64,000 nt of DNA from Seonamhaeicola sp. S2-3 (GCF_001971785.1 NZ_CP019389.1:197001-261000), one strand, 5' to 3'. Positions 45,024 to 54,660 are shown, counted from the stretch's first letter. Notes: generated from the sequence alone by a model not told the origin. Translations and numbers: made by a program.

Positions 45024-45767
45024 ATGAAAAAAGCAATTAAAATATTAATTGTTGAAGACGAGATGATTATTGCTGCAAATACATCATTACAGCTTACCAA
45101 TTTAGGTTATGATGTAACAGGTATTATGCCTAAAGGCGAAGATGCCTTAGTACATATAAAAGAAAATACGCCCGATATTATTTTACTAGATATTAATTTA
45201 AAAGGCGCGCTTTCTGGTATAGAAACGGCACAAATTATTCAACAAGATTACAAGATTCCTATAATTTACGTAACGGCAAATTCAGATAACACGCATTTTA
45301 AAAAAGCTATAAAAACCAACCCACACGCTTTCATTTCTAAACCGTTTAAAAAATTAGATTTACAACGTGCTATTGAATTAACCATAAATAGAATACAGCC
45401 TGAAAAAGCACCAAACACTTCAACTCTAAAAGCTAAAGAATCATCAATTATTCTAAACGATTGTATTTTTGTACGCCATCATGAAAAAATGGTACGTGTT
45501 AATATAAAAGACATCTTCTACATTGAAGCCGAAAGAAACTATTGCCGGATACACTGTAAAGACAAAGAGTACCTATTATCTACAACACTTAAAGATATGA
45601 ACGACAAATTACCCCACCAACACTTTATTAGGGTACACCGCTCGTTTATTGTAAACCTTTCAAACATTGATGAAATAGCCACTAGCCATATTGTTATTTC
45701 AAAAAAAGCCATTCCAATAAGTACAGATTCTAAAAAACAATTGCTTCAACTTATCCAAAAAGTGTAA
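45024..45767 (+). CDS. LytTR-family response regulator
   Basis: 247 residues: receiver domain with acceptor D56 in ILLDINLKGALSG, TANSDNTHFKKAIKTNPHAF and the lysine in SKPFKK, a linker, then the LytTR DNA-binding domain (FVRHHEKMVRVNIKDIFYIE, RNYCRIHC, RVHRSFIVNL). The receiver has the GALSGIETA pattern often paired with HisKA_2 kinases. It is followed 19 bases later by such a kinase, so the two form a two-component pair. Confidence 0.92.
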   Translation: MKKAIKILIVEDEMIIAANTSLQLTNLGYDVTGIMPKGEDALVHIKENTPDIILLDINLKGALSGIETAQIIQQDYKIPIIYVTANSDNTHFKKAIKTNPHAFISKPFKKLDLQRAIELTINRIQPEKAPNTSTLKAKESSIILNDCIFVRHHEKMVRVNIKDIFYIEAERNYCRIHCKDKEYLLSTTLKDMNDKLPHQHFIRVHRSFIVNLSNIDEIATSHIVISKKAIPISTDSKKQLLQLIQKV

Positions 45768-45786
45768 TAAACTCTATCTCTCATCT

Positions 45787-47670
45787 ATGAAAAATGCCCT
45801 TTTCTTATTTTTAATTTTACATTTTATAGGATATAGTCAACATTCCACAATAAATAAACTTCAACAACAATTAAATTCCGAAACAAACCCTGCAAAACAG
45901 CTTGAGATAATTAGCAATATGGTAGATATTGCTTTTAACCAGGATATGAGCAAAGCATTAAAATTTTCTAAACTTGGTGTACAATTATCAGATAAGGTAG
46001 AAAACAAAACTTGGCAACCTAAATTTTACGAAATGCAAGGTAGAATGCACGCTAATTTGTTACAATTAGACTCTGCAATTATCTTTTTTAACAAAGCCCT
46101 AAAAGGTTATGAGGCTATTAATAACCAAAGAGGAACAGCCACCACACTTTTTAAATTATCTTGGGTTGATAAAAAACATGGCAATCTAGATGCTGCACTA
46201 CAAAAAGATCTTTCTGCCTTAAAAATAATGGAAACTTTAGATGATAAACAAGGTATTTGTAGTGGCTTAACACGGGTATCTGAAGACCTAACATACCAAA
46301 ACCGATTAAATGAAGCTTTAGAATATGCCCAAAAAGCCATAAAAATTGCAGAAGACAACCAATTAACCTCAGAGAAATTCTATGTTAATTTTAATGCTGG
46401 TAATGTAGCTATGGCAAAAAATAATTATGCTCAATCTTTAGATTATTATAAAAAGTCCTTAACCATAGCACAAGAACAAAATTTAGGTTTACCAACAGAA
46501 TCTGATGTTACTAATGCCATTGGCAATGCTTATAAAAGACTTGGTAAATATGAAGAGGCCTTAAAAAGTTATAAAATGTGTTTAGCTTTAGCCAAAAAAG
46601 CTAACTACCCCAATGCCACAAGTACTGTTATTGCAAATTTGGGCGAAGTAAATATGCTTCTAGGAAATTACAAAACAGCATTAAACTATCAATTAAAAAC
46701 CGTAAACCTACAAGAAAAAAACAAAGACGTTTCAAATTTAATTGAAAATTACAACCACGTTAGTACCATTTATAATAAACTAGGAAACTACAAAGAAGCC
46801 TTAAACTTTAAACAAAAAGCTTATACTCTTAGAGACAGTATTGCTTCAATAGAAAGCGATGCTAAAATGTCTGAGCTATTAACTCAATACGAAACAAAAA
46901 AGAAGGAAGAAACCATTGTAATTCAACAAACTAAAATTTCTCAACAACGCGTAATTCAAACCCTAAGTTTTGGTATGGTTGCGCTTTTACTTGGGGTATT
47001 AGTTTTTGTCTTTATAAGTTACCAAAACCGAAGTAAAACAAATAAACTTTTAGCTGAAAAAAATGCTAAAATTGAGTTACTACTAAAAGAAGTTCACCAC
47101 AGAGTAAAAAATAATTTAGAAATTGTATCTAGCTTACTTTCATTACAATCTGCACAAATAGACGACCTAACCACTAAAGAAACCATGTTAGAAAATCAAA
47201 ACCGAGTGAATTCTATTGGTATTGTGCACCAAAAATTATATCAAGGTGAAAAATTAGGTGCTATAGAAATGAAAGATTATGTTTTAAATTTAAGTGAAAA
47301 TATTTTAGATAGTTTAAATGCTGAAAAAAAGATAAACCTAATTCTAACAATGAATAAACTAGACTTAGATATTGATACAGCAATTCCTTTAGGTTTAATA
47401 ATTAATGAGTTGTTAACCAACACCGTAAAATATGCATTTCCTGATAACAAAAATGGTACTATAACCATTAAAATGGAAAAACAAACTAATGATGTTTTAC
47501 ACCTAGAAGTTGCCGATGATGGCATTGGTAAACCCAACGTTATACAGGGCACCGGCTTTGGTTCGCAATTAATATCCTTACTTACCCTTCAACTTAATGG
47601 CTCTATGACAGAAAAAAATAAAAATGGCACCACTTTTATTTTTGACTTTCAATTAAAAGCCACTTCATAA
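45787..47670 (+). CDS. TPR-containing sensor histidine kinase, HisKA_2 type
   Basis: 627 residues: a signal peptide (FLFLILHFIGYSQ), about seven TPR motifs over 25-350 (such as GNAYKRLGKYEEALKSYKMC), a membrane helix (SFGMVALLLGVLVFVFISY, near 400), then the HisKA_2 box LKEVHHRVKNNLEIVSSLL with H437 and an HATPase domain (LGLIINELLTNTVKYAF, VADDGIGKP, GTGFGSQLISLL). The periplasmic TPR array is the sensing part; its ligand is unknown. It should signal to the LytTR regulator encoded upstream. Confidence 0.9.
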   Translation: MKNALFLFLILHFIGYSQHSTINKLQQQLNSETNPAKQLEIISNMVDIAFNQDMSKALKFSKLGVQLSDKVENKTWQPKFYEMQGRMHANLLQLDSAIIFFNKALKGYEAINNQRGTATTLFKLSWVDKKHGNLDAALQKDLSALKIMETLDDKQGICSGLTRVSEDLTYQNRLNEALEYAQKAIKIAEDNQLTSEKFYVNFNAGNVAMAKNNYAQSLDYYKKSLTIAQEQNLGLPTESDVTNAIGNAYKRLGKYEEALKSYKMCLALAKKANYPNATSTVIANLGEVNMLLGNYKTALNYQLKTVNLQEKNKDVSNLIENYNHVSTIYNKLGNYKEALNFKQKAYTLRDSIASIESDAKMSELLTQYETKKKEETIVIQQTKISQQRVIQTLSFGMVALLLGVLVFVFISYQNRSKTNKLLAEKNAKIELLLKEVHHRVKNNLEIVSSLLSLQSAQIDDLTTKETMLENQNRVNSIGIVHQKLYQGEKLGAIEMKDYVLNLSENILDSLNAEKKINLILTMNKLDLDIDTAIPLGLIINELLTNTVKYAFPDNKNGTITIKMEKQTNDVLHLEVADDGIGKPNVIQGTGFGSQLISLLTLQLNGSMTEKNKNGTTFIFDFQLKATS

Positions 47671-47850
47671 ACATATAAATTATTTATTTACAAGCACTTA
47701 AATCCTTCGATAAATAAATCACCGCTTCTGCTCAATTTTATACCTGTTTCGTCCTTAATCGCTTTTCCCCTACTCTTTTTATGCCTTATTTAGATACAAG
47801 TTATGACACTTGAGTTAGTCATTTTTATTAAGTAACCAATCAAAAAAACA

Positions 47851-47905
47851 AAAAACCTACATGCATTGAAACTAACATTTGTCAATATTAAAATGTAGGT
47901 TTTTT
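47851..47905 (+). terminator. Long-loop hairpin with T-run before the SDR gene
   Basis: AAAAACCTACAT (47851-47862) and ATGTAGGTTTTT (47893-47904) form 12 perfect base pairs with a 30-base loop, and T follows. It lies 14 bases before the SDR gene start. It may end readthrough from the kinase gene or act as an attenuator. Confidence 0.6.
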
Positions 47906-47918
47906 AATTTAAAATGGA

Positions 47919-48857
47919 ATGAAAAAAGCAGGAATCATAGGCGGTTCAGGGTTTATAGGAAGCCACGTCACCAAAGCATTTTTAAATAAAGGCTATCAAG
48001 TAAAAGTGTCAACTACTGATATTTCTCGTGAAGACAAATACGGACATTTAATGACCCTTAAACATACTGACCATTTGTATATAAGCGAAATGAATATAAC
48101 CAACAAAACCTCTTTAAAAGCGTTTGTAAGCGATTGTGATATTATTGTTCATGGTGGCACACCATTTATTTTAGATGTTGAAAACCCTCAAACCCAATTA
48201 TTCAATCCTATAATTAAAGGTACCGAGAATTTTCTAGAAGTTATATCTCTTACACCAAGCATTGAAAAAGTTGTTTTTATTGCATCAGTAGCGGGTTGGA
48301 ATACAAACTTTCCGTTTCCGCCAAATGGCAAAAATTTCACAGATACCATTGATGAATCTAGCTCTCGGTTTTCAAGCACTGAAAGTCACCCATATGCCCA
48401 AGCAAAATTTATAGCAAACCAAGTAGTAGAAAAATTCATCAATAACAACCCAAATATTCATTTTGAAATCAGCACAGTTTCCCCTGTAGCCGTTATGGGG
48501 AAAGCACTATCAAACAGAGAAGATTCTACCTCTGGAAATCTGCAATATCTAGTAAAAAACAATATAGCTCCTAACAATTTTATTAAACTCCTTTTTGATA
48601 ATGACGTACCATTTGCCATAGTAGATGTTGAAGATGTAGCTAAAGCCATTTACAAAATAGCAACCAAAAAAGGCCTACATGGTAAAGATTATTTATTAAG
48701 CAGTGAAACTTATAAAATTTCAGATATGCATAAAATGCTTAACCACAAACCTGCAAAAAATCATCCCCAAATTATTTATAGAAGTGATTTAGCTAAAACC
48801 GATTTAGGTATTCATTTTAAACCTGTAAAAGACACTTTAAATAGTTATTCAAATTAA
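47919..48857 (+). CDS. NAD-dependent epimerase/dehydratase (extended SDR)
   Basis: 312 residues with the Rossmann opening AGIIGGSGFIGSHVTKAFL, the active-site YAQAK in HPYAQAKFIANQVV, and the serine region FIASVAGWN. The substrate-binding C-terminal part is of the extended SDR type found in UDP-sugar epimerases and in dihydroflavonol/cinnamoyl reductases; the substrate is unknown. It is followed by the NTF2-like gene 38 bases later. Confidence 0.85.
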   Translation: MKKAGIIGGSGFIGSHVTKAFLNKGYQVKVSTTDISREDKYGHLMTLKHTDHLYISEMNITNKTSLKAFVSDCDIIVHGGTPFILDVENPQTQLFNPIIKGTENFLEVISLTPSIEKVVFIASVAGWNTNFPFPPNGKNFTDTIDESSSRFSSTESHPYAQAKFIANQVVEKFINNNPNIHFEISTVSPVAVMGKALSNREDSTSGNLQYLVKNNIAPNNFIKLLFDNDVPFAIVDVEDVAKAIYKIATKKGLHGKDYLLSSETYKISDMHKMLNHKPAKNHPQIIYRSDLAKTDLGIHFKPVKDTLNSYSN

Positions 48858-48895
48858 AAATTAAGAAGAAATTAATTAACCATAAATCCAATAAA

Positions 48896-49843
48896 ATGAA
48901 AAAACAAACATTATTATTCGTAATTGCCCTTTCAAGTTTAATTACTGCTTTTGGGCAAAAAAAATCAAATGGAACTGTTTATATTGAACATCCGGCCATT
49001 GAAACTGTTCAAGCCATGAACAAAGCCTTTGTAGCAGGCGATTCTTCTAAAGTTGCAAGTTACCTAGCTGATGATTTTAAGGCTTGGAATGGCGTAGGTT
49101 TAGCAACCAAACCTAAAGGAGAAGACAAAGCATCATTTGCTGGTTCTGCAAAAGTCTGGAATGATGTTCTTGATTATTTCTCTATAACACAGACAAAAGG
49201 AGCCTATCCAGATGCCATTGAGTATAAAAAAGATAATGACGAAGATGTAGTTTGGGTACAAAATTGGGAAGACATAAAAGGCGTACACAAAAAAACAGGT
49301 GTAAAAGTAAACATGCCGTTACACAGACTTTTTATTCTAAATAAAAACAACAAAATACAAGCTATAATAAATTATACTAACGAAAGTATTTTTGATGAAA
49401 TAGGAGCCAGTTTTGTTAATAGAACTAATGGTACTATTTACAACCATCATGATAATATAAATACCATTCGTAAAGGCATGTATGCCTTTGAAAACTTAGA
49501 TTTAGACAAATGTTTAAGCTATTATAGTGATGATGCTACTTTTCACAGTATTCACAATCAAGTGGGAGATTCAACACCAAAATCTGAAATAAAAGCTTTA
49601 TGGGAACAGTTTCTAGAAAATTTTGAAATAGTAAGTATAGATATGATTGGGTATCCTGATTATTTAGAATATGAAATGGGCGAAGGACGCGAAGTATTAT
49701 CTTGGTGGAACTACCATTTAATACGTAAATCTGACAAGAAAGAAATTACAGTTCCTATGCATTTTAGCAATAGTTTTGATGCCGATGGGAAAATTACAAG
49801 TGAAATGATTTATTACAGTAGAGCTCTATTAAGCGCCAAATAA
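48896..49843 (+). CDS. Exported protein with two NTF2-like (SnoaL-type) domains
   Basis: 315 residues: a signal peptide (LLFVIALSSLITAFGQ) then two similar halves, each a cone-shaped NTF2/SnoaL fold: AIETVQAMNKAFVAGDSSKV with YLADDFKAW, and NTIRKGMYAFENLDLDKCL with YYSDDATFHSI. NTF2-like proteins serve as small enzymes or ligand binders, and catalytic residues cannot be assigned here. The gene ends in a strong terminator. Confidence 0.8.
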   Translation: MKKQTLLFVIALSSLITAFGQKKSNGTVYIEHPAIETVQAMNKAFVAGDSSKVASYLADDFKAWNGVGLATKPKGEDKASFAGSAKVWNDVLDYFSITQTKGAYPDAIEYKKDNDEDVVWVQNWEDIKGVHKKTGVKVNMPLHRLFILNKNNKIQAIINYTNESIFDEIGASFVNRTNGTIYNHHDNINTIRKGMYAFENLDLDKCLSYYSDDATFHSIHNQVGDSTPKSEIKALWEQFLENFEIVSIDMIGYPDYLEYEMGEGREVLSWWNYHLIRKSDKKEITVPMHFSNSFDADGKITSEMIYYSRALLSAK

Positions 49844-49855
49844 CCAACCTTTTTA

Positions 49856-49900
49856 AACCAAAAGTAGCTTTCATTATTAAAGCTGCTTTTGGTTCTTTTT
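49856..49900 (+). terminator. Intrinsic terminator after the NTF2-like gene
   Basis: AACCAAAAGTAGCTTT (49856-49871) pairs with AAAGCTGCTTTTGGTT (49879-49894) with one G-U pair and a 7-base loop; CTTTTT follows. Confidence 0.88.
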
Positions 49901-50002
49901 ATAAAAGAATGAATTTAGCACTAAAATTTTAAATGGTAGTATCTTACTAAGTGTGCAAAGCTGAAATCATTTATATTCAAAATTAAAACTTACCTTAGTA
50001 GT

Positions 50003-51187
50003 ATGAGCGTTATAAAATCAACCCGAATTCAATCTATTGATATTTTAAGAGGTGTTGTAATGGTGTTAATGGCTTTAGATCATACTAGAGATTATTTTCA
50101 TTTGGATGCCTCTTTAAATAATCCTACAAATATAGAAACCACAACTCCTATATTGTTTTTCACTAGGTTTATAACGCATTATTGTGCACCTGTTTTTGTG
50201 TTTTTAGCGGGAACCTCGGCTTTTCTTTATGGCAATAATAAAACAAAACCTAAACTTTTTAAATTCTTATTTACTAGAGGTTTATGGCTTATATTTCTTG
50301 AAATTTTTGTTAATAGCTTTAATTGGACTTTTGATTACACTTACAGTTTAATAGCTTTACAAGTTATTTGGGCTATAGGTATAGGTATGATTGCTCTTTC
50401 TTTTCTTGTTTTACTACCTAAAAAAGTTATTCTTGGTATTGGTATTATTCTAGTTGCGGGTCATAACCTTCTAGATAAAACTATTGCTGAAGGTACTAGT
50501 TTTCAATCTATCATTTGGTACATGTTACATCAACCTAATAGTATTCCAATAAGTGGAACTAGATTTGCCTATATTATTTATCCTGTTATTCCTTGGATTG
50601 GGCTCATTGCGTTAGGATATTGCTTTGGTTCATTTTATACTAGAGGGTTTTGTGCTGAAACTAGAAAAAAATGGTTACTATCACTTGGTATTGGTGCTAT
50701 TGTACTGTTTTTTATTATTAGAGGTACTAATATGTATGGAGATTTAACACCGTGGTCTACGCAAGATACTTTTACAAAAACCGTAATGTCTTTTTTTAAA
50801 GTAACTAAATACCCGCCATCTTTATCATATATATTAATAACCATAGGGCCTTCATTACTCTTTTTATTAGCTATTGAAAAAGCTAAAAATAAAATAACCG
50901 ATTTCTTTTTAGTATTTGGTAGAGTGCCACTTTTCTATTATTTCTTACACATATTTGTAATTCACAGTTTTGCAATTATTGGTGTTATTTTATTTAATGA
51001 AGGTTGGCGAGACATTCTTTCAAACATCTCTGACAGATCTATTATAGGACTTGCAAAATATGGCTATTCGCTTTTTGTTGTGTATTTAGTTTGGATAGGT
51101 ATTGTAGCACTACTTTACTTACCTAGTAAAAAATACATGATTTACAAAGCAAATAATAAGCAAAAATGGTGGTTAAGCTATTTGTAA
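50003..51187 (+). CDS. DUF1624 / heparan-N-acetyltransferase-like membrane protein
   Basis: 394 residues with about ten membrane helices. The opening RIQSIDILRGVVMVLMALDHTRDYFHL is the DUF1624 signature (in part SIDILRGVVMVLMALDHTRD), and YHCAPVFVFLAGTSAF-like HYCAPVFVFLAGTSAFLYG follows. The family includes relatives of the lysosomal HGSNAT acetyltransferase and of membrane acyltransferases; the acceptor is unknown here. It converges with the DinB-like gene and their stops abut. Confidence 0.82.
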   Translation: MSVIKSTRIQSIDILRGVVMVLMALDHTRDYFHLDASLNNPTNIETTTPILFFTRFITHYCAPVFVFLAGTSAFLYGNNKTKPKLFKFLFTRGLWLIFLEIFVNSFNWTFDYTYSLIALQVIWAIGIGMIALSFLVLLPKKVILGIGIILVAGHNLLDKTIAEGTSFQSIIWYMLHQPNSIPISGTRFAYIIYPVIPWIGLIALGYCFGSFYTRGFCAETRKKWLLSLGIGAIVLFFIIRGTNMYGDLTPWSTQDTFTKTVMSFFKVTKYPPSLSYILITIGPSLLFLLAIEKAKNKITDFFLVFGRVPLFYYFLHIFVIHSFAIIGVILFNEGWRDILSNISDRSIIGLAKYGYSLFVVYLVWIGIVALLYLPSKKYMIYKANNKQKWWLSYL

Positions 51188-51754
51188 TTAATCTTTTAAC
51201 TTACCACTAAACACCGAAACTTTAGAATTAAACGGGTTTCCAGAAGCTCTTCGCAACATCACTATTTGTCCACAATGCCACAACGCATCTGCAATTGGTC
51301 CGTTAATGATATTCCAAAAAGGCACCGCAGTAGCTTCAAATTTAAACGTTTTATTAGCGTTTTTTAATCTATCAGAAACTTTCTTGAAGTTTATTAACGT
51401 TTTTGCCCTCAATTCTAAAAAGCTGAGTTCTTCTTTATTATCATCTATATCATTTTCTAACACACTATTTCTTAAAAATTTAGACAACCCATAAATATGA
51501 TTGATAGTTTCTAAACTTGTACGCCCAGATTCGCTTGCTTTATAAGCTAAATCTGTATTTTTCAATCCTTCGGTAGCCCAATAATATCTAAAGCCTAAAC
51601 CATCTACCATTCTAGCTACTAATAAGTTAGACGTGTATTCTTCAGGATATTCTGGTATTTCTCTAAATGGTAAATTGTTCACTTCTTGTGACATTATGTT
51701 TTGTACTAAAAACAATAATACAAAAGCAACAACCAACTTTTTAATATTATTCAT
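51188..51754 (-). CDS. Exported DinB-like protein
   Basis: 188 residues with a signal peptide (LVVAFVLLFLVQNIMSQ) and a helical body: YTSNLLVARMVDGLGFRYYWATEG, SGRTSLETINHIYGLSKFLRN and ADALWHCGQIVMLRRASGNP. The last stretch, with H near the C-terminus, resembles the DinB/YfiT ending. Periplasmic DinB proteins are unusual, and the metal ligands look fewer than in cytoplasmic ones. Its start overlaps the end of ppk2 by eight bases, so translation is coupled. Confidence 0.65.
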   Translation of the reverse strand: MNNIKKLVVAFVLLFLVQNIMSQEVNNLPFREIPEYPEEYTSNLLVARMVDGLGFRYYWATEGLKNTDLAYKASESGRTSLETINHIYGLSKFLRNSVLENDIDDNKEELSFLELRAKTLINFKKVSDRLKNANKTFKFEATAVPFWNIINGPIADALWHCGQIVMLRRASGNPFNSKVSVFSGKLKD

Positions 51755-52598
51755 TTTTTAATTGTTGTTTGTATTGTTCAATATTAGCTTTAATATCATC
51801 ATCTAACTCTGGTTCTTCAATATCAGTATATTCTTTAAGTGTATCATATATAGTTTTAGCTACAATATATCTTGCCGAAGGTTTATCATCTGCAGGAATG
51901 GTATACCAAGGTGCATATGCTTTAGAAGTTCTATTAATAGCATCTTCATAACACTCTTGATATGTATCCCAAAGCTTACGTTCTTTTAAATCGCTTGGTG
52001 AAAATTTCCAGTTTTTTTCTTGTTTATTCAATCGTCTTAAAAGTCTGTATTTCTGTTCTTCTTTTGATAGGTTTAAAAAGAACTTAAAAATTATGGTTCC
52101 GTTTTCGGCAACATGCTTTTCAAAATTATTTATTTGTTCAAAACGCTTGTCCCAAAAAGCATCATTAACATCTTCAACAGTATTTACAGAAGGAATATTT
52201 TCTCCTAAAATATAACCAGGATGCACACGTGTAACTAATACATTTTCATAATGTGTACGGTTAAACACACCAAATTTACCTCTAGCAGGTAGTGCTAAAT
52301 AATGTCTCCATAAGTAGTCATGTTTAAGCTCTAACTCTGTAGGCACTTTAAAACTATGTACCTCAACACCTCTGGCGTTAAAATCTTTAAAAACTTCTCT
52401 TATTAAGCTATCTTTTCCTGCGGTGTCCATACCTTGTAAACATACTAAAACAGCATATTTTCCGTGAGCATATAAGGTATCTTGTAGTTTACCTAGTTTC
52501 TTTCTAGTTTTTTTTAATTGCTTTTTGGCATCATCTATTACAACTTTAGTGGGTCTATCTTTTAATGAAATTTTAGAAGTCACTTTATATTCTCTCAT
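51747..52598 (-). CDS. PPK2-family polyphosphate kinase/nucleotide phosphotransferase
   Basis: 283 residues with the PPK2 pattern: Walker A-like LVCLQGMDTAGKDSLIREVF (core GMDTAGKDS), the lid KHDYLWRHYLALPARGKFGVFNRTHYE (core RHYLALPARGKFGVFNRTH), and LKERKLWDTYQECYEDAIN. PPK2 enzymes pass phosphate between polyphosphate and nucleoside mono- or diphosphates. It belongs to the short single-domain class; AMP or ADP as acceptor cannot be told apart here. Co-transcribed with the overlapping DinB-like gene. Confidence 0.9.
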   Translation of the reverse strand: MREYKVTSKISLKDRPTKVVIDDAKKQLKKTRKKLGKLQDTLYAHGKYAVLVCLQGMDTAGKDSLIREVFKDFNARGVEVHSFKVPTELELKHDYLWRHYLALPARGKFGVFNRTHYENVLVTRVHPGYILGENIPSVNTVEDVNDAFWDKRFEQINNFEKHVAENGTIIFKFFLNLSKEEQKYRLLRRLNKQEKNWKFSPSDLKERKLWDTYQECYEDAINRTSKAYAPWYTIPADDKPSARYIVAKTIYDTLKEYTDIEEPELDDDIKANIEQYKQQLKNE

Positions 52599-52715
52599 AT
52601 GTATTTTTTTAATTTTTTATAAATATACTAAAACCAAAATTTCGATGAAGTGCAAGCTCATTAATTATGTTTTTTATACATTTGGTTTACCTACTTATTA
52701 ACCAACCAAAATACC

Positions 52716-53451
52716 ATGAAAAACACCTTTGTTTTTTATTATCACTTTTAAGTATTTCTAATTTTTTTTGCTCAAGATTATTGTGCAGATGCCGATTCTA
52801 ATCTTATTTATGCTTATTCTAATGTAAAATCTGCTTATGAATCTAATAATTTAGACCACCTTAAGTATTACTCAGAAAAGTCTTTAAAATCGTTTGAAAA
52901 AGCAAAAACCAATCTAAAAAAATGTGGTTGTGAAAGTGCCTATAATTTAGCGTATGATGGCGCTGAATTACTAGCAAAAGTAGCATCTCAAGAAACTTTT
53001 GAAGACGGACGCTTTTATGTAAAAAGAGCTAGAGAAATTGCTAAAAGCACTATTGATTCTTTGAATGAATTTACAGCAAACAACAATACAGAACAAGAGG
53101 AAACCGATAATTTAAGTGCTTTACAAATTGAAAAGTAAAAACTTGAACAGCAACAACTTGAATTAAAACAAAAAGAAGCTGCTATTGCCAAAAAATTGGC
53201 TAAACAAAAAAGAAAAAGCAGCAACACTTGAAAAGAAAGCTATAATTACCAAATACAAAGACGCGCTTTCTTTAAACATTGAAACTTACAATAGGGTTTT
53301 AAAACAATATGGGAGTAGTTTTGAGATTTTACCACCCAATACAAGTGAAGATGAACTCTTAGCTAAGAATAAAGAAGAAATAACAGATTACTTTTTAACC
53401 CACATTAAAGAAGCTACAAATTCTTATTTAGCTGAGTTAAATAATATGTAA
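52716..53451 (+). pseudogene. Decayed gene for an exported helical protein
   Basis: Not an intact gene. The region reads DYCADADSNLIYAYSNVKSA, then AYNLAYDGAELLAKVAS and GRFYVKRAREIAKSTI in one frame, then stops at TAA (53136-53138, between EK and KLEQQ) and goes on into a Q/K/E-rich coil until a further frameshift in the A run near 53207, after which the end IKEATNSYLAELNNM appears in another frame. The signal peptide region also needs an extra T (near 52732) and one T less (near 52763) to read VFLLSLLSISNFFAQ. I recall similar flavobacterial proteins without a known function. At least four lesions make it non-functional unless some are sequence errors. Confidence 0.8.
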
Positions 53452-53452
53452 T

Positions 53453-53484
53453 AAAAAAAGCTCTGATTTATTACAGAGCCTTTC
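53453..53484. terminator. Bidirectional terminator-like hairpin
   Basis: GCTCTG (53460-53465) pairs with CAGAGC (53474-53479), with seven A before and a T-rich stretch after. On the minus strand it follows the sigma-54 activator gene with a clean T-run. Confidence 0.7.
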
Positions 53485-53486
53485 TT

Positions 53487-54650
53487 TTATTTTGAAGCAA
53501 ATAGTTTAACATCTTGCTCACTAACTTCTGTTCCGCCAAGTATAATTAATCGTTCTACTACATTTCGTAATTCTCTAATATTACCCGTCCAGTCATAATC
53601 TTGAAGTAATTTTATGGCTTTATCAGAAAACGATTTTTTAGCGGTTCCTTGCTCATTGGCTATTTTAGCTGCAAAATGATTTACCAATAGCGGAATATCT
53701 TCTCGCCTATCATTTAAAGCAGGCACTTTTATGAGTATAACTGCTAGTCTATGATATAAATCTTCACGGAATTTACCGTTTTCAATTTCTTTTTTTAAAT
53801 TTTTATTGGTAGCAGCAATTACTCTCACATTTACCTTTATATCCTTATCACTTCCAACTCGTTGTATTTTATTTTCTTGAAGCGCCCTTAAAACTTTAGC
53901 TTGAGCAGATAAACTCATATCACCTATTTCATCAAGAAAAATGGTACCACCATTGGCTGCTTCAAATTTTCCGGCTCTATCTTTATTAGCACTGGTAAAA
54001 GCACCTTTTACATGACCAAAAAGCTCACTTTCAATTAGTTCACTTGGTATAGCAGCACAATTTACCTCTATCATGTTACCTTTAGAACGTTCGCTTTTTT
54101 CATGTAACCAATGCGCTACAATTTCTTTTCCAGTTCCGTTAGGGCCAGTAATTAAAACTCTAGCATCTGTAGGGGCTACTTTTTCAATTATTTCTTTTAT
54201 TTGAGAAATAGCTTCACTTTCACCCACCATTTCGTACTTTTTACTAACCTTTTTCTTAAGAATTTTGTTTTCTACAACAAGTTCTTTTCTGTCTAAGGCG
54301 TTTCTAACTGTATTTAGTAATCTATTTAAATCTGGTGGTTTAGAAATATAATCATAAGCCCCTAAACGCATGGTGTTTACTGCTGTATCTAAATCTCCGT
54401 GACCCGAAATCATGACTATAGGAATTTCTGGTTTTATTTTTTTTACAGCTTCTAATACTTCAACACCATCCATTTTTGGCATTTTTATATCGCAAAGAAT
54501 TAAATCGAAATCGTCTTTTTTTATTTTTTCAATTCCGGCTAAACCATCTTCAGCTTCGTCTACTTGATAGGTATCACTTTCTTCTGAAAGTATTTTTACA
54601 AGTACTCTTCTAATGGCTGCTTCATCTTCAATTACTAGTATTTTACGCAT
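53487..54650 (-). CDS. Sigma-54-type response regulator without DNA-binding domain
   Basis: 387 residues: receiver domain with acceptor D54 in LILCDIKMPKMDG, then an AAA+ domain with Walker A GPNGTGKE (169-176), the sigma-54 contact loop GAFTSA (216-221, usually GAFTGA), Walker B GGTIFLDEIGDM and the arginine finger region NGKFREDLYHRLAV. The C-terminus ends at VEREI-like NVVERLIILGGTEVSEQDVK; the Fis-type helix-turn-helix of NtrC relatives is missing. It closes the ABC/MscS operon, 10 bases downstream of the channel gene. Confidence 0.9.
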   Translation of the reverse strand: MRKILVIEDEAAIRRVLVKILSEESDTYQVDEAEDGLAGIEKIKKDDFDLILCDIKMPKMDGVEVLEAVKKIKPEIPIVMISGHGDLDTAVNTMRLGAYDYISKPPDLNRLLNTVRNALDRKELVVENKILKKKVSKKYEMVGESEAISQIKEIIEKVAPTDARVLITGPNGTGKEIVAHWLHEKSERSKGNMIEVNCAAIPSELIESELFGHVKGAFTSANKDRAGKFEAANGGTIFLDEIGDMSLSAQAKVLRALQENKIQRVGSDKDIKVNVRVIAATNKNLKKEIENGKFREDLYHRLAVILIKVPALNDRREDIPLLVNHFAAKIANEQGTAKKSFSDKAIKLLQDYDWTGNIRELRNVVERLIILGGTEVSEQDVKLFASK

Positions 54651-54660
54651 ATTTAATTAT

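Noticed and set aside
53185-53451. A separate small gene at the end of the pseudogene
   Set aside because: Its sequence continues the broken protein directly across an A-run indel, so it is a fragment and not an independent gene.
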